DNA of 64,000 bases from Micromonospora parathelypteridis (GCF_014201145.1 NZ_JACHDP010000001.1:3038001-3102000); one strand, 5' to 3'; counted from the first letter of the stretch, positions 41,744-51,732 are shown. Made by a program: numbers and translations. Notes: generated from the letters alone by a model not told the origin.

Positions 41744-42798
41744 CTCGGAGCGTACTGACCCCGCTGCACATCGACGTGCGACGCGGGGCGGTCGCCGACC
41801 TGGGCGCGATCCTGGCCGATGGGCGGATCTCCGCCGGCGGTGACGTAGCGGTGGTGGTCGGCCCGGGTCAGGGCGCCCAGATCGCGGAGCTGATCCGACC
41901 GTCGCTGCGGACGGCGGACGTGTTCACCGTCGTCGGCGGAACCCTGGACGCCGCCGACGACCTCGGCGGCAAGCTCCGCGCCCGGTCATACGACGCGGTG
42001 GTCGGCATCGGCGGCGGCAAGACCATCGACGTGGCCAAGTACGCGGCGACCCGCCGAGGCCTTCCGATGGTGTCGGTGGCGACCAGCCTCGCCAACGACG
42101 GGATCGCCTCCCCGGTGGCCAGCCTCATCACCGATGGGATCAAGGGCTCCTACGGGGTGCACATCCCGATCGCGGTGATCGTCGACCTGGACTTCGTGGA
42201 GAGCGGCCCGGACCGGCACAACCGGGCCGGCATCGGCGATGTGGTCAGCAACATCAGCGCGCTGGCCGACTGGGAGTTGGCCCGCCAGGTACGCGGTGAG
42301 CCGGTCGACGGGCTGGCCGCCTCGCTCTCCCGAGCGGGTGCCGAGGCGGTGCTCAACCACCCGGGCGACATGACCGACGACGCGTTCGTCATCGTGCTCG
42401 CCGAAGCGCTGATCTCCAGCGGCCTGGCGATGGCGGTCGACGGCACCAGCCGGCCGTGCAGCGGCGGCTGCCACGAGATCATGCACGCCGTCGACTCGCT
42501 CTTTCCCGGCACGGCCTCGCACGGCGAGTTGGCGGGCCTGGGGGCGCTGTTCTGCACCTGGCTGCGCGGGGACCTGCGCCGCTTCCGGGAGATGTCGGCC
42601 TGCCTGACCCGGCACGGGCTGCCCCGGCTCCCCGCCGAGGTGGCGCTCAGCGACGAACAGTTCGTGGAGGCGGTGCAGTTCGCGCCGCGTACCCGACCGG
42701 ACCGGTACACGATCCTCGAGCACCTGGCGCTGTCGCCTACCGAGACGCGGGAGCGGCTGGCAGACTACGCCGGTGCAATCCGCGACCAGCTTGGCTGA
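41731..42798 (+). CDS. Glycerol-1-phosphate-dehydrogenase-like iron/zinc dehydrogenase
   Basis: The 355-residue protein has the NAD-binding GIGGGKTIDVAKY (92-104), the G1PDH-type ATSLANDGIASPVASL (117-132), and likely metal ligands Asp170 (GIGD), His248 (CHEIMH) and His264 (SHGE). Related G1PDH and AraM enzymes reduce dihydroxyacetone phosphate to sn-glycerol-1-phosphate. Other polyol-phosphate products are possible. The GTG start overlaps the upstream gene by 13 bases and the stop overlaps the next gene by 26. Confidence 0.8.
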   Translation: MPLLARSVLTPLHIDVRRGAVADLGAILADGRISAGGDVAVVVGPGQGAQIAELIRPSLRTADVFTVVGGTLDAADDLGGKLRARSYDAVVGIGGGKTIDVAKYAATRRGLPMVSVATSLANDGIASPVASLITDGIKGSYGVHIPIAVIVDLDFVESGPDRHNRAGIGDVVSNISALADWELARQVRGEPVDGLAASLSRAGAEAVLNHPGDMTDDAFVIVLAEALISSGLAMAVDGTSRPCSGGCHEIMHAVDSLFPGTASHGELAGLGALFCTWLRGDLRRFREMSACLTRHGLPRLPAEVALSDEQFVEAVQFAPRTRPDRYTILEHLALSPTETRERLADYAGAIRDQLG

Positions 42799-43495
42799 CC
42801 CCCGTCCCACCGTCGCCGACTTCCACCGGGTGAACCGGGGCGGCGGCCTGTTCAGCGAGTCGATCAGCCAATGGCTGGGAGCCGTCTTCGCGCTGGTCGC
42901 CCAGCGGCTCGGGCTACGCCCGACGGCGCTGACCATCACCAACCTGGTGCTCGGCCTGGCCACCTCGGTCACCGTGGTGGCACTCGCCGGACCGGTCGCC
43001 GACGGCGACGTACCCGCCTGGGTGGTCGGCCTGCTCGCCCTGATCGGCTGGCAGGTCGCGTACTCCCTGGACTGCGCCGACGGGCAGCTCGCCCGGGTGA
43101 CCGGCCAGGGCAGCGCGGCCGGCGCCCGCGTCGACGTGCTCTGCGACGTGGCCGCGCAGATCGCCCTGGTGGCCGCGCTGGCCGCGACCTCCGTGGCACA
43201 GGAACCGTCCACCCCGACCTGGCTGGTGGCGACCTTCGCAGGCACCTGGATGGTCAACCTGGTCACCTCGGTGATGCAGGCCGGCCCGAACGCGGCCAGC
43301 ATGGTCACCTCGACCTCGCTGCCGGTCCGCCTGGTCAAGCTGATCCGCGACTACGGCGCCGTGATCTTCGTGGCCGCCCTGGTGCTGGCCGTGGCCCCCG
43401 CGCTGGTCCTCTGGGTGATGGTCGCGTTCACCATCGTCAACGGCGGCTTCCTGCTCGCCAGCATCGCCTTCTCCGCCCGCGCCTCGCTCCGCTGA
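42773..43495 (+). CDS. CDP-alcohol phosphatidyltransferase family protein
   Basis: The 240-residue, ~6-span membrane enzyme has the complete family motif D100-x2-D103-G104-x2-A-R-x8-G-x3-D121-x3-D125. Such enzymes displace CMP from a CDP-linked alcohol, forming a phosphodiester with an acceptor alcohol. Coupled to a nucleotidyltransferase and a G1PDH-like gene, it probably uses CDP-glycerol (or a similar CDP-polyol) and an acceptor such as a lipid or glycan. The GTG start lies inside the upstream gene (26-base overlap). Confidence 0.85.
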   Translation: MQSATSLADPRPTVADFHRVNRGGGLFSESISQWLGAVFALVAQRLGLRPTALTITNLVLGLATSVTVVALAGPVADGDVPAWVVGLLALIGWQVAYSLDCADGQLARVTGQGSAAGARVDVLCDVAAQIALVAALAATSVAQEPSTPTWLVATFAGTWMVNLVTSVMQAGPNAASMVTSTSLPVRLVKLIRDYGAVIFVAALVLAVAPALVLWVMVAFTIVNGGFLLASIAFSARASLR

Positions 43496-43694
43496 GCCGA
43501 CGCCCGCACCCCGCACCGCCGACCGGGCACCCGAGCCCGCCCTGCCGCGCCCGCGCCGCCCCAATGCTCCATCGGTGCACCCCGTACCTCCCCGCTGCCG
43601 CCGTCGCAGCGCCCTCGCTGCGCCCTCTCTGCGCCCTCGCTGCACCGTCGCAGCGCCCTCGCAAGATCCGCACCGCCCGATCCGCGGCGCCCTC

Positions 43695-43776
43695 GCAAGA
43701 TCGGCACAACATCCCGGATGTTGCTGCTTCCGGCACCCGGGAAGCAGCAACATCGCCGATGTTGTGTGGATCTTGC
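43695..43776. repeat. Palindromic intergenic repeat (element A)
   Basis: Two 37-nt arms (43695-43731 and 43740-43776) are complementary at 32 positions around an 8-nt loop. Each arm carries an inner palindrome AACATC-N3-GATGTT and the outer ends are GCAAGATC/GATCTTGC. It can fold into one very long hairpin. Confidence 0.8.
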
Positions 43777-43830
43777 CGGGCAGATGCGCCGCGCAAGCCC
43801 GTACCTGTGCCTGGAGCGACGGCCGCCGCC

Positions 43831-43912
43831 GCCAACATCGTGCTCGATCCAGGAAATAGGGCCATCCCGCCACCGTAAGACCACTACATCCTGGATCGAG
43901 CACGATCTTGGC
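43831..43912. repeat. Palindromic intergenic repeat (element B)
   Basis: Arms 43831-43854 and 43889-43912 are complementary at 23 of 24 positions, with 34 bases between. The core GTGCTCGATCCAGGA and the near-GATCTTGC end relate it to elements A and C. Confidence 0.8.
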
Positions 43913-43952
43913 GGGGCGGCGCGGGGCAGCACGGGGCGGGGCGGCGCGGGGC

Positions 43953-44120
43953 GGCGCGAGGCGCGGGCCGGGCGCGGGGCGGCGCGAGGCGCGGGCCGGG
44001 CGCGGGGCGGCGCGAGGCGCGGGCCGGGCGCGGGGCGGCGCGAGGCGCGGGCCGGGCGCGGGGCGGCGCGAGGCGCGGGCCGGGCGCGGGGCGGCGCGAG
44101 GCGCGGGCCGGGCGCGGGGG
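43953..44120. repeat. 28-bp minisatellite, six copies
   Basis: A 28-bp unit beginning GGCGCGAGGCGCGGGCCGGG is repeated at 43953, 43981, 44009, 44037, 44065 and 44093 with almost no variation (only the last base of the final copy differs). Composition is nearly pure G/C. The unit length is not a multiple of three and the array ends eight bases before the stop codon of the GT4 gene. Confidence 0.9.
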
Positions 44121-44127
44121 GGGTGGT

Positions 44128-45396
44128 TCAGACGTGGTTGGGGGTGCGGGCCACGCCCGCGTAGATGTCGATGAGCTGCTTGGTGACCACGTCGGGGTGG
44201 AAGGTGCGCTCGTAGCGGGCGCGGGCGGCCAGAGCCAGCCCGGACGCACCGGAGCGGGCGACTGGCAGGGCGGCCGCGAGCGCGGCCGGCTCCGGGGCGA
44301 CCACCCAGCCGGCCTCGCCCAGACCGATCCCGGCCGGCATGGCCGGTCCGCCACCCCCGGCGACCGCGGACGCGATCTCGGCGGGCCCGGTGCCGGCCGG
44401 TTCGTGCGGGGCATCCGCCCCGACCAGGTACGGGATGCCGCCCAACGCCGTGCCGAGCACCGGCCGGCCGCTCGCCAGCGCCTCGATGATCACGGTCGGC
44501 AGCACGTCGTGCCACATGGAGGCGGCGATCACCACCGCGCTCGCCTCGACCGCCGCCCGCACGCCGGCCCGGTCGAGCTGACCGAGGTAGACCACGTCGG
44601 GTCGCTCGGCGGCGGCCGCCTCGACGAGCGGGCGCAACTCGCCGTCGCCCGCCACGCGCAACGTGCCCAGCGCGCCCACCGGGTGTCGCCGCCAGGCGTC
44701 CAGCAGCAGGTCGACGCCCTTCTCCGGGGAGAGCCGGGCCATGTAGAGGAACCCGTCGCCGAGCGGGGTCGGCCGACCCGGGTCGGGCACCGAGTTCGGC
44801 TTCACCACGACCCGTTCGTCCGGAATGCCGTAGTCGCGCAGGTGATCGGCGATGGCCGAGGTGAGTGCGATGTACCGATCCACCGAGCGCCAGGTGCCCC
44901 GGTGCACGGCCAGGGTGGTCGCCATCAGCGCGCTCTGCGCCGCCGAGTCGCGGTAGCAGCGGTGCTTGATCGCCGGCACCCCGAGCGCCCGACCCTTGCA
45001 GTCCTGACAGATCACGCCGTCCCGGAAGTAGATCCCCGACGAGCAGACCTGCCGGTAGTTGTGCACCGTCTGCACCACCGGCACGCCGTGGCGGTGCGCG
45101 GTCCGCACCACCCAGGGCGACAGCAGAGGGTACGGGTTGTGCAGGTGCAGGACGTCCGGTCGATGCTCGGTGAGCAGCCGGCTCAGGTCGTGCTGGGCGC
45201 GCGGCGCCCAGATCGGCGAGATCGGCAGCAGCGCCTTCGCCGCCTTCGACATCGACGGGATCTCGTCGGAACTTCGGATGAAGGGCAGCACCTCGACGCC
45301 AGCGGCGGTGAGCTGAGCGATCTCCGAGTCGACGATGGTGTTCTCGCCGGAGGGCTGAGCTTCCCGGTACCGGTTGTGCGCCACCACGATTCTCAC
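44128..45396 (-). CDS. GT4-family glycosyltransferase
   Basis: The 422-residue GT-B enzyme has the N-terminal MRIVVAHNRYREAQPSGEN start, the donor-side FLYMARLSPEKGVDLLLDAW and the GT4 signature PTVIIEALASGRPVLGTALG with the conserved Glu. An inserted segment carrying four Cys (CSSG...CQDCKGR...HRC) could bind a metal. It likely adds a sugar to a lipid-linked or extracellular polymer. It is divergent from the Fpg-family gene and abuts the minisatellite at its 3' end. Confidence 0.85.
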   Translation of the reverse strand: MRIVVAHNRYREAQPSGENTIVDSEIAQLTAAGVEVLPFIRSSDEIPSMSKAAKALLPISPIWAPRAQHDLSRLLTEHRPDVLHLHNPYPLLSPWVVRTAHRHGVPVVQTVHNYRQVCSSGIYFRDGVICQDCKGRALGVPAIKHRCYRDSAAQSALMATTLAVHRGTWRSVDRYIALTSAIADHLRDYGIPDERVVVKPNSVPDPGRPTPLGDGFLYMARLSPEKGVDLLLDAWRRHPVGALGTLRVAGDGELRPLVEAAAAERPDVVYLGQLDRAGVRAAVEASAVVIAASMWHDVLPTVIIEALASGRPVLGTALGGIPYLVGADAPHEPAGTGPAEIASAVAGGGGPAMPAGIGLGEAGWVVAPEPAALAAALPVARSGASGLALAARARYERTFHPDVVTKQLIDIYAGVARTPNHV

Positions 45397-45476
45397 GGAG
45401 CTCGCCTTTCGTTCGCGATTGCGGGACTCGCAAGCTCATTCCTCGCGCTCACCGGAAAGAAGGCTACCGTTGGCTG

Positions 45477-46337
45477 GTGCCCGAACTACCGGAGGTTGAG
45501 GCGCTCGCGGGTTACCTGCGACAGCGCGCGGTGGGGCGGCGTGTCGATCGACTGGAGATCGCCGCGATCAGCGCCCTGAAGACGTACGAACCGGCACCTA
45601 CCGCAGTCGCCGGTCGGGCCGTGGTCGACGCCAGCCGACACGGCAAGTTCCTCGACGTGCTCTTCGAGGGCGACCTGCACCTGGTGGTGCACCTGGCCCG
45701 GGCGGGCTGGCTGCACTACCGGGAGGCGTTCCCGGCCACCACCCCGCTGCGTCCTGGCAAGGGCCCGATCGCGGTGCGCGTACGCCTGGACGACGGCTCC
45801 GGCTTCGACCTGACCGAGGCCGGCACCCAGAAGAAGCTGGCCGCGTACCTGGTCACCGACCTGGCGGCGGTGCCCGGAGTGGCCAAGCTGGGCCCGGACG
45901 CGCTCGCGGCAGACCTACCCACCTTCGCCGAGCGGCTGCGTAGCCGGCGGGGGCAGGTCAAGGGGGTGCTGACCGATCAGTCGGTGTTGTCCGGGGTGGG
46001 CAACGCGTACTCGGACGAGATCTTGCACTTCGCGAAGCTGTCCCCGTTCGCGATCACCGATCGGCTCACCGACGCCCAGATGGCCACCCTGCACGCGGCC
46101 ACGCGCCAGGTCCTCGGCGACGCCGTGGAGCGGTCCCTGGGTCAGCGGGCCGCGGAGCTGAAGGGCGAGAAGCGCTCCGGGTTGAAGGTGCACGCCCGCA
46201 CGGGGCTGCCCTGCCCGGTCTGCGGAGACACCGTGCGTGAGGTCTCGTTCGCCGATTCCAGCCTCCAGTACTGCCCAACGTGCCAGACCGGTGGAAAGCC
46301 CCTCGCTGACCGACGGTTGTCCCGCCTCGTACGGTGA
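45477..46337 (+). CDS. Fpg/Nei-family DNA glycosylase
   Basis: The 286-residue enzyme starts with PELPEVE (catalytic Pro2 and Glu3 after Met removal). It has the conserved Lys in SRHGKFLDVLF, the helix-two-turn-helix VLSGVGNAYSDEILH and the C-terminal zinc finger CPVC...CPTCQ. It excises oxidised bases such as 8-oxoguanine or formamidopyrimidine and nicks the backbone. The divergent C-terminus (GGKPLADRRLSRLVR) fits the actinobacterial second Fpg/MutM type. GTG 45477 follows TACCGT by six bases, a probable leaderless start. Confidence 0.85.
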   Translation: MPELPEVEALAGYLRQRAVGRRVDRLEIAAISALKTYEPAPTAVAGRAVVDASRHGKFLDVLFEGDLHLVVHLARAGWLHYREAFPATTPLRPGKGPIAVRVRLDDGSGFDLTEAGTQKKLAAYLVTDLAAVPGVAKLGPDALAADLPTFAERLRSRRGQVKGVLTDQSVLSGVGNAYSDEILHFAKLSPFAITDRLTDAQMATLHAATRQVLGDAVERSLGQRAAELKGEKRSGLKVHARTGLPCPVCGDTVREVSFADSSLQYCPTCQTGGKPLADRRLSRLVR

Positions 46338-46425
46338 GTAATTCCACTCGGCGACTACGGAGCGGAATCGGCCCGAGTGAGCGGAAGCTCCGGTCCGCCG
46401 CTCTCGCCTCTCGCGCATCCATCGG

Positions 46426-46589
46426 TATAGTGGCCCGGTCCCCGGCTTCTGAAATGGTGCGGAGCCGGCCAGATCCCGCCGGCACCATCGGTCGCCAATC
46501 TCCTTCGGGGCGGCGACCGGTCGGAGCCCGCGTGGGAGACTGGGACGGTGGGCGACCCGGGCCCTCACGCCGAGTGAGCGGCCCGTGTC
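46426..46589 (+). promoter_or_regulatory. Promoter and structured 5' leader of the sugar-phosphate transferase
   Basis: TATAGT (46426-46431) is the best -10 in this region; no -35 is obvious. The ~150-nt leader holds at least two hairpins: a bulged ATGGTGC...GCACCAT stem at 46454-46487 and an 8-bp CGGTCGCC/GGCGACCG stem at 46489-46519. It could be an untyped regulatory leader. It does not match any riboswitch class I can recognise. Confidence 0.4.
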
Positions 46590-48173
<1,584 letters not shown>

Positions 48174-48212
48174 GGGGTTGGCGCGCCGGCCCGCAGCGGC
48201 AAGGATCGCTGC

Positions 48213-49439
48213 GTGGCTGCCAACCTCTCCGCCGTGGTCGGCGTCGTATCACTCGTCACCGCGCTGACCGCTGCCCTGTTGGCGGTCCTGCGGCTCCGGG
48301 CCCGCCGTGGCATCGCCACCGCCACCCAGCGGGCCACCTACGAGGTGCTGCACACCGCCGGCCTGGCCGCCGAGCCGCTGCGAGCGGGGCTGAGCGAGGC
48401 GGGGGCGGCGAAGGCCGTACGTCATCTGCGGGCCCTGGTGGGCGCGGCCGGGCTGGCGCTCACCGACGCCGACCGGGTGCTGGCCCTCGACGGGCGCGGC
48501 ACCCACCACGGCGAGCAGTTGCTCGCGGCGGCCCGGCGGACGGTGGACACCGGCCGTTCTACCGTCCTCGGTGAGCAGGAGCTGCACTGCGACCGGGTCG
48601 ACTGCCCGATCCGGGGGGCGGTGGTCGCGCCACTGCAGGGGGCGGACGGCCGGGTGGTGGGCGCGCTCGTGGCCATCGCCGACAGCCCACCGGCCCCCGG
48701 CCTGGTGCAGGCCACCCTGGAGACCGCGCACTGGGCCGGCAACCAGCTCGCCCTGGCCGAGCTGGACTCGTCGCGGGAGCGGTTGGCCCGTGCCGAGGTC
48801 CGGGCGTTGCGGGCGCAGATCAGCCCGCACTTCATCTACAACGCGCTGACCGCGATCGGCTCGTTCGTCCGCACCGACCCGGAGCGGGCCCGGGAGCTGA
48901 TCCTGGAGTTCGCGGAGTTCACGCGGTACTCGTTCCGGGCGCACGGGGAGTTCACCACCCTCGCCGAGGAGCTGCGGTCGATCGACCGCTACCTGACCAT
49001 CGAACGGGCCAGGTTCGGCGACCGGTTGCAGGTGCGGTTGCAGATCGCCCCGGAGGTGCTGCCGGTGATGCTGCCGTTCCTCTGCCTGCAGCCACTGGTG
49101 GAGAACGCCGTCCGCCACGGGTTGTCCCGCAAGCCGGGCACGGGCATGGTGAGCATCGAGGCCCGGGACGCGGGCTCCGAATGCCACATCACGGTGGAGG
49201 ACGACGGAGTGGGAATGGATCCGACCGCGCTGACCGCCGGCATCGCCGAGCTGGCCCGCGGCACCGGCGACCCGGGTGACGACACGGGCCAGCACGTCGG
49301 CCTCTCCAACGTCGACGAGCGGCTGCGGTCGGTCTTCGGGGACCGGTTCGGCCTGGTCGTGGAGACCGGGTTGGGCTCGGGCACGAAGGTGAGCATGCGG
49401 ATTCCGAAGTTCCACGCTGGCGTACGGGCAGGGTCGTGA
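48213..49439 (+). CDS. LytS-type sensor histidine kinase
   Basis: The 408-residue kinase has one N-terminal span (about 5-27), a GAF-like sensor region (about 60-180) and the His_kinase/LytS box ALRAQISPHFIYNALTAIG with the phospho-His. An HATPase domain (LVENAVRHG and DDGVGM) completes it. The GTG follows AAGGAT by six bases, suggesting a leaderless start. Its partner is the LytTR-type regulator 43 bases downstream. Related LytS/LytTR pairs in other bacteria sense pyruvate and control its transporters, which fits the symporter genes further on. Confidence 0.85.
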   Translation: MAANLSAVVGVVSLVTALTAALLAVLRLRARRGIATATQRATYEVLHTAGLAAEPLRAGLSEAGAAKAVRHLRALVGAAGLALTDADRVLALDGRGTHHGEQLLAAARRTVDTGRSTVLGEQELHCDRVDCPIRGAVVAPLQGADGRVVGALVAIADSPPAPGLVQATLETAHWAGNQLALAELDSSRERLARAEVRALRAQISPHFIYNALTAIGSFVRTDPERARELILEFAEFTRYSFRAHGEFTTLAEELRSIDRYLTIERARFGDRLQVRLQIAPEVLPVMLPFLCLQPLVENAVRHGLSRKPGTGMVSIEARDAGSECHITVEDDGVGMDPTALTAGIAELARGTGDPGDDTGQHVGLSNVDERLRSVFGDRFGLVVETGLGSGTKVSMRIPKFHAGVRAGS

Positions 49440-49482
49440 GCGAGCGCACCAGGGTGGCCGTGACCGAGCGCGAGGCGGCGCG

Positions 49483-50244
49483 GTGAACACGACCGGCTTT
49501 CTCCGGGTGCTGGCGGTGGACGACGAGCCGCCCGCGCTCGACGAGCTGGCGTACCACCTGCGGGCCGATCCCCGGGTGGCTCGGCTGAACACCGCCGGGG
49601 ACGCGACCGAGGCGCTGCGACTGCTTCGTGACGGTGACGTGGACGTGGTCTTCCTGGACATCCGGATGCCCGGGCTGGACGGGATGGAGTTGGCCCGGGT
49701 GCTGCGGCGGTTCGCCCGACCGCCGGCGATCGTCTTCGTCACCGCGTACGACGACGGCGCGGTGGACGCCTTCGATCTGGGTGCCACCGACTACGTCCGC
49801 AAACCGGTCCGCGCCGACCGGCTGGCCGAATCGTTACGCCGGGTGATCGGCTCCCGGGTGGTGCCGTCGCACCCGGCGGCGCTGGCCCGCGCGGAGGAGG
49901 ACCCGACCATCCCGATCGAGTTGGCTGGCACCACCCGGATGCTGCCCCGCTCGGCGGTGCGGTGGGTGGAGGCGCAGGGCGACTATGCCCGGTTGCACAC
50001 CGCGGAGGGGTCACACCTGGTGCGGGTCTCGCTGGCCACGCTGGCGGAGCGGTGGGCCGATGCCGGCTTCGTCCGGGTGCACCGGTCGTACCTGGTGCAG
50101 TTGAAGTTGATAGCGGAGCTGCGACTGGTCAACTCCGGCTATGTGGTGGTGATCGACGGCACCGAGCTGCCGGTGAGCCGGCGCCACACCCGGGAGCTGA
50201 AGGACAAGCTGGTCCGGGCCGCGAAGCAGGACTGGAGTCGCTGA
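49483..50244 (+). CDS. LytTR-family response regulator
   Basis: The 253-residue protein has a receiver domain (acidic VDDEPPALD, phospho-Asp in VVFLDIRMPGLDG, Lys in RKPVRADRL) and a C-terminal LytTR DNA-binding domain (WVEAQGDYARLH, RVHRSYLV, TRELKDKLVRAAK). It is the partner of the LytS-type kinase just upstream and starts with GTG. Confidence 0.9.
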   Translation: MNTTGFLRVLAVDDEPPALDELAYHLRADPRVARLNTAGDATEALRLLRDGDVDVVFLDIRMPGLDGMELARVLRRFARPPAIVFVTAYDDGAVDAFDLGATDYVRKPVRADRLAESLRRVIGSRVVPSHPAALARAEEDPTIPIELAGTTRMLPRSAVRWVEAQGDYARLHTAEGSHLVRVSLATLAERWADAGFVRVHRSYLVQLKLIAELRLVNSGYVVVIDGTELPVSRRHTRELKDKLVRAAKQDWSR

Positions 50245-50309
50245 GTCGGGAATGGGACGACCACCGCCGTACGTTGTACGCTAGGCCGTACGACTTCCGG
50301 GAGGCCGCC

Positions 50310-50972
50310 GTGACCGTCACTCCGTTCGACGCCGAGACCGAGTTCGACCGCCAACTCGACCGACTGGTGCAATTGGGTTACCCCGCCCTGGCCGGGCTGC
50401 CCGAGACCGCCTTCCGCGACCTGGTCGCACCGCTGCGGGTCAGGGCGGTCGAGGGCACCGCCGACCTCCCCGCCCCCACCGACGCCCGGGTGCCATTCCT
50501 ACTGGTCATCACCCGGGACCTGATCGGGGTGGTGGAGAGGCTGGAGCTCACCACCCTGGACGGCAAGCGCAAGCCCGGCCTCCTGGACCGCAACTACGCC
50601 GAGGCGGACCTGCCCCGCTTCGACCCGATCAAGGAGTTGGAGGTGCCGACCGGGACGGCGTACCTGCTCTTCGACGTCGACCGGGGCGAGGAGTTTCGCA
50701 ACCTGCCCCCGAGCACCGCCGTGGAAGGGATGACCGCCCAGGGTCGTCTGCCGCTCACCATCGACGAGGGGCTCGCCTTCGTCACGCTGCACCCGGCCGC
50801 GCTGGCGAGCAACCGGTGCTTCTCGCTGGTCGGTTCCCGATGCGGCGACAAGCGGGTGCCGGCACTCTGGATCAGCCAGGGCGCACCGAAGCTGGGCTGG
50901 TGCTGGTACGGCAATCCGCACACCTGGCTCGGCTCCGCCTCGGCCCGGCCGGAACGCGTCGGCCTGGAGTGA
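50310..50972 (+). CDS. DUF5701-like protein
   Basis: The 220-residue soluble protein starts FDAETEFDRQLDRLVQLGYP and has features like DUF5701, an uncharacterised actinobacterial family. No catalytic motif is evident. GTG 50310 is chosen because GGGAGG lies five bases upstream; the frame is open upstream through the response-regulator gene without meaning. Confidence 0.6.
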   Translation: MTVTPFDAETEFDRQLDRLVQLGYPALAGLPETAFRDLVAPLRVRAVEGTADLPAPTDARVPFLLVITRDLIGVVERLELTTLDGKRKPGLLDRNYAEADLPRFDPIKELEVPTGTAYLLFDVDRGEEFRNLPPSTAVEGMTAQGRLPLTIDEGLAFVTLHPAALASNRCFSLVGSRCGDKRVPALWISQGAPKLGWCWYGNPHTWLGSASARPERVGLE

Positions 50973-50997
50973 TCGCCGGGCCCCGTTTCGCGTCCGG

Positions 50998-51555
50998 TCA
51001 GAAGATGTCGGCGAGCGTCAAGGTGAGAGGAAACGGCTGCTCGGTGCGGTAGACCTCGCCGACCGGAAGCAGCGCCTGCTCCCGGTAACCGCCCGCACCG
51101 TTCGCCAGCACGGTCAGGGTCTGCTTCCGCGGCTCCACCAGCCAGTAGAGGGGGATACCGGCGGCCGCGTACTCATGGCGTTTGAGCACGAGGTCGCGGC
51201 CGGCATTGCTCGGCGAGATCACCTCGACGACGAGGAGCACGTCGGCCGGGTCGAGCGCCGCGCCGCCTCGGTCCACCGCGCTCTCACGGGCGACGAAGAG
51301 ATCCGGCACGAAGTAGGAGGAACGTTTGGCGCTCACCCCGATGTCCTGACCGACGAGCACGCCAACGGGGGCCTGCCGGTCGAGGAGCCGGCGGAGGCGG
51401 TTGGCGACCGCGCCGTGGAAGACATCCGCATGGGGGGACACGAGCAGGCTCGCGTCGAAGATCTCGTAGACCTGGTCGTCCTCCGGAAGGCTCTGGAGGT
51501 CGTCCACCGTCCAAGCGGCCCCGTGGCCGGGCCGAGCAGGATTGGTCACCGTCAC
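50998..51555 (-). CDS. Uma2-family putative endonuclease (PD-(D/E)xK fold)
   Basis: The 185-residue protein belongs to the Uma2/DUF820 group. It shows the catalytic Asp in YFVPDLFVA, the ExS/T motif LLVVEVISPSNAGRD and the conserved Tyr in KRHEYAAAGIPLYWLVEP. The family is related to restriction-endonuclease folds but its role is undefined; members occur in many copies in actinobacteria and cyanobacteria. It is divergent from the OmpR-type gene across the DnaA-box region. Confidence 0.8.
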   Translation of the reverse strand: MTVTNPARPGHGAAWTVDDLQSLPEDDQVYEIFDASLLVSPHADVFHGAVANRLRRLLDRQAPVGVLVGQDIGVSAKRSSYFVPDLFVARESAVDRGGAALDPADVLLVVEVISPSNAGRDLVLKRHEYAAAGIPLYWLVEPRKQTLTVLANGAGGYREQALLPVGEVYRTEQPFPLTLTLADIF

Positions 51556-51593
51556 ACCCCCTCTCTATCGGACCACCCTGACAGCTCGGTCGG

Positions 51594-51687
51594 TCGTCCA
51601 CAACGAGCCACGGGTCTTCGCGGAGGCCAGCCAGCACGTCCGACGAGTTATCCACAGGCGTGAACCGTTCTCCACAGGTTATTCACA
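51594..51687 (+). other. DnaA-box cluster
   Basis: TTATCCACA (51648-51656), a perfect DnaA box, TTCTCCACA (51668-51676) and TTATTCACA (51679-51687) lie within 40 bases in one orientation. A weaker TCGTCCACA lies at 51594-51602. In such GC-rich DNA this is unlikely by chance. No AT-rich unwinding element, dnaA or dnaN adjoins, so it is not itself the origin; a DnaA-titration or DnaA-regulated promoter site is more likely. Confidence 0.6.
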
Positions 51688-51732
51688 ACGCGACCCACTG
51701 ATCTCCACGGCGGCTCCCTAAGGTCAGGAGCC

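Larger units (their letters stand above)
43496..44127. other. 632-bp gene-free repeat region
   Basis: No credible gene is present between the CDP-alcohol phosphotransferase and the GT4 glycosyltransferase. The stretch contains imperfect GCGCCCTCGCTGC-like repeats (about 43608-43660), a 16-bp direct repeat GCGCCCTCGCAAGATC (43653-43668 and 43687-43702), two long palindromic elements and a 28-bp minisatellite. The long frames through it are compositional artefacts. Confidence 0.75.

Noticed and set aside
43953..44120. 28-bp direct repeats as a CRISPR array
   Set aside because: The copies are directly adjacent with no spacers and no cas genes are present.
42914..45439. Very long open frame (841 codons) on the minus strand across the repeat region and the GT4 gene
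   Set aside because: It runs antisense to two real genes and through the 28-bp array. Its codon use is a GC artefact and the true GT4 frame is intact within it in another phase.
46021..46035. Extra copy of the GATCTTGCACTT repeat arm
   Set aside because: It lies inside the Fpg coding sequence in a conserved helix and has no partner arm nearby, so it is coincidence.
51594..51687. DnaA-box cluster as the replication origin
   Set aside because: There is no AT-rich unwinding region, only three or four boxes, and no dnaA/dnaN flanks; oriC of actinobacteria carries many more boxes.
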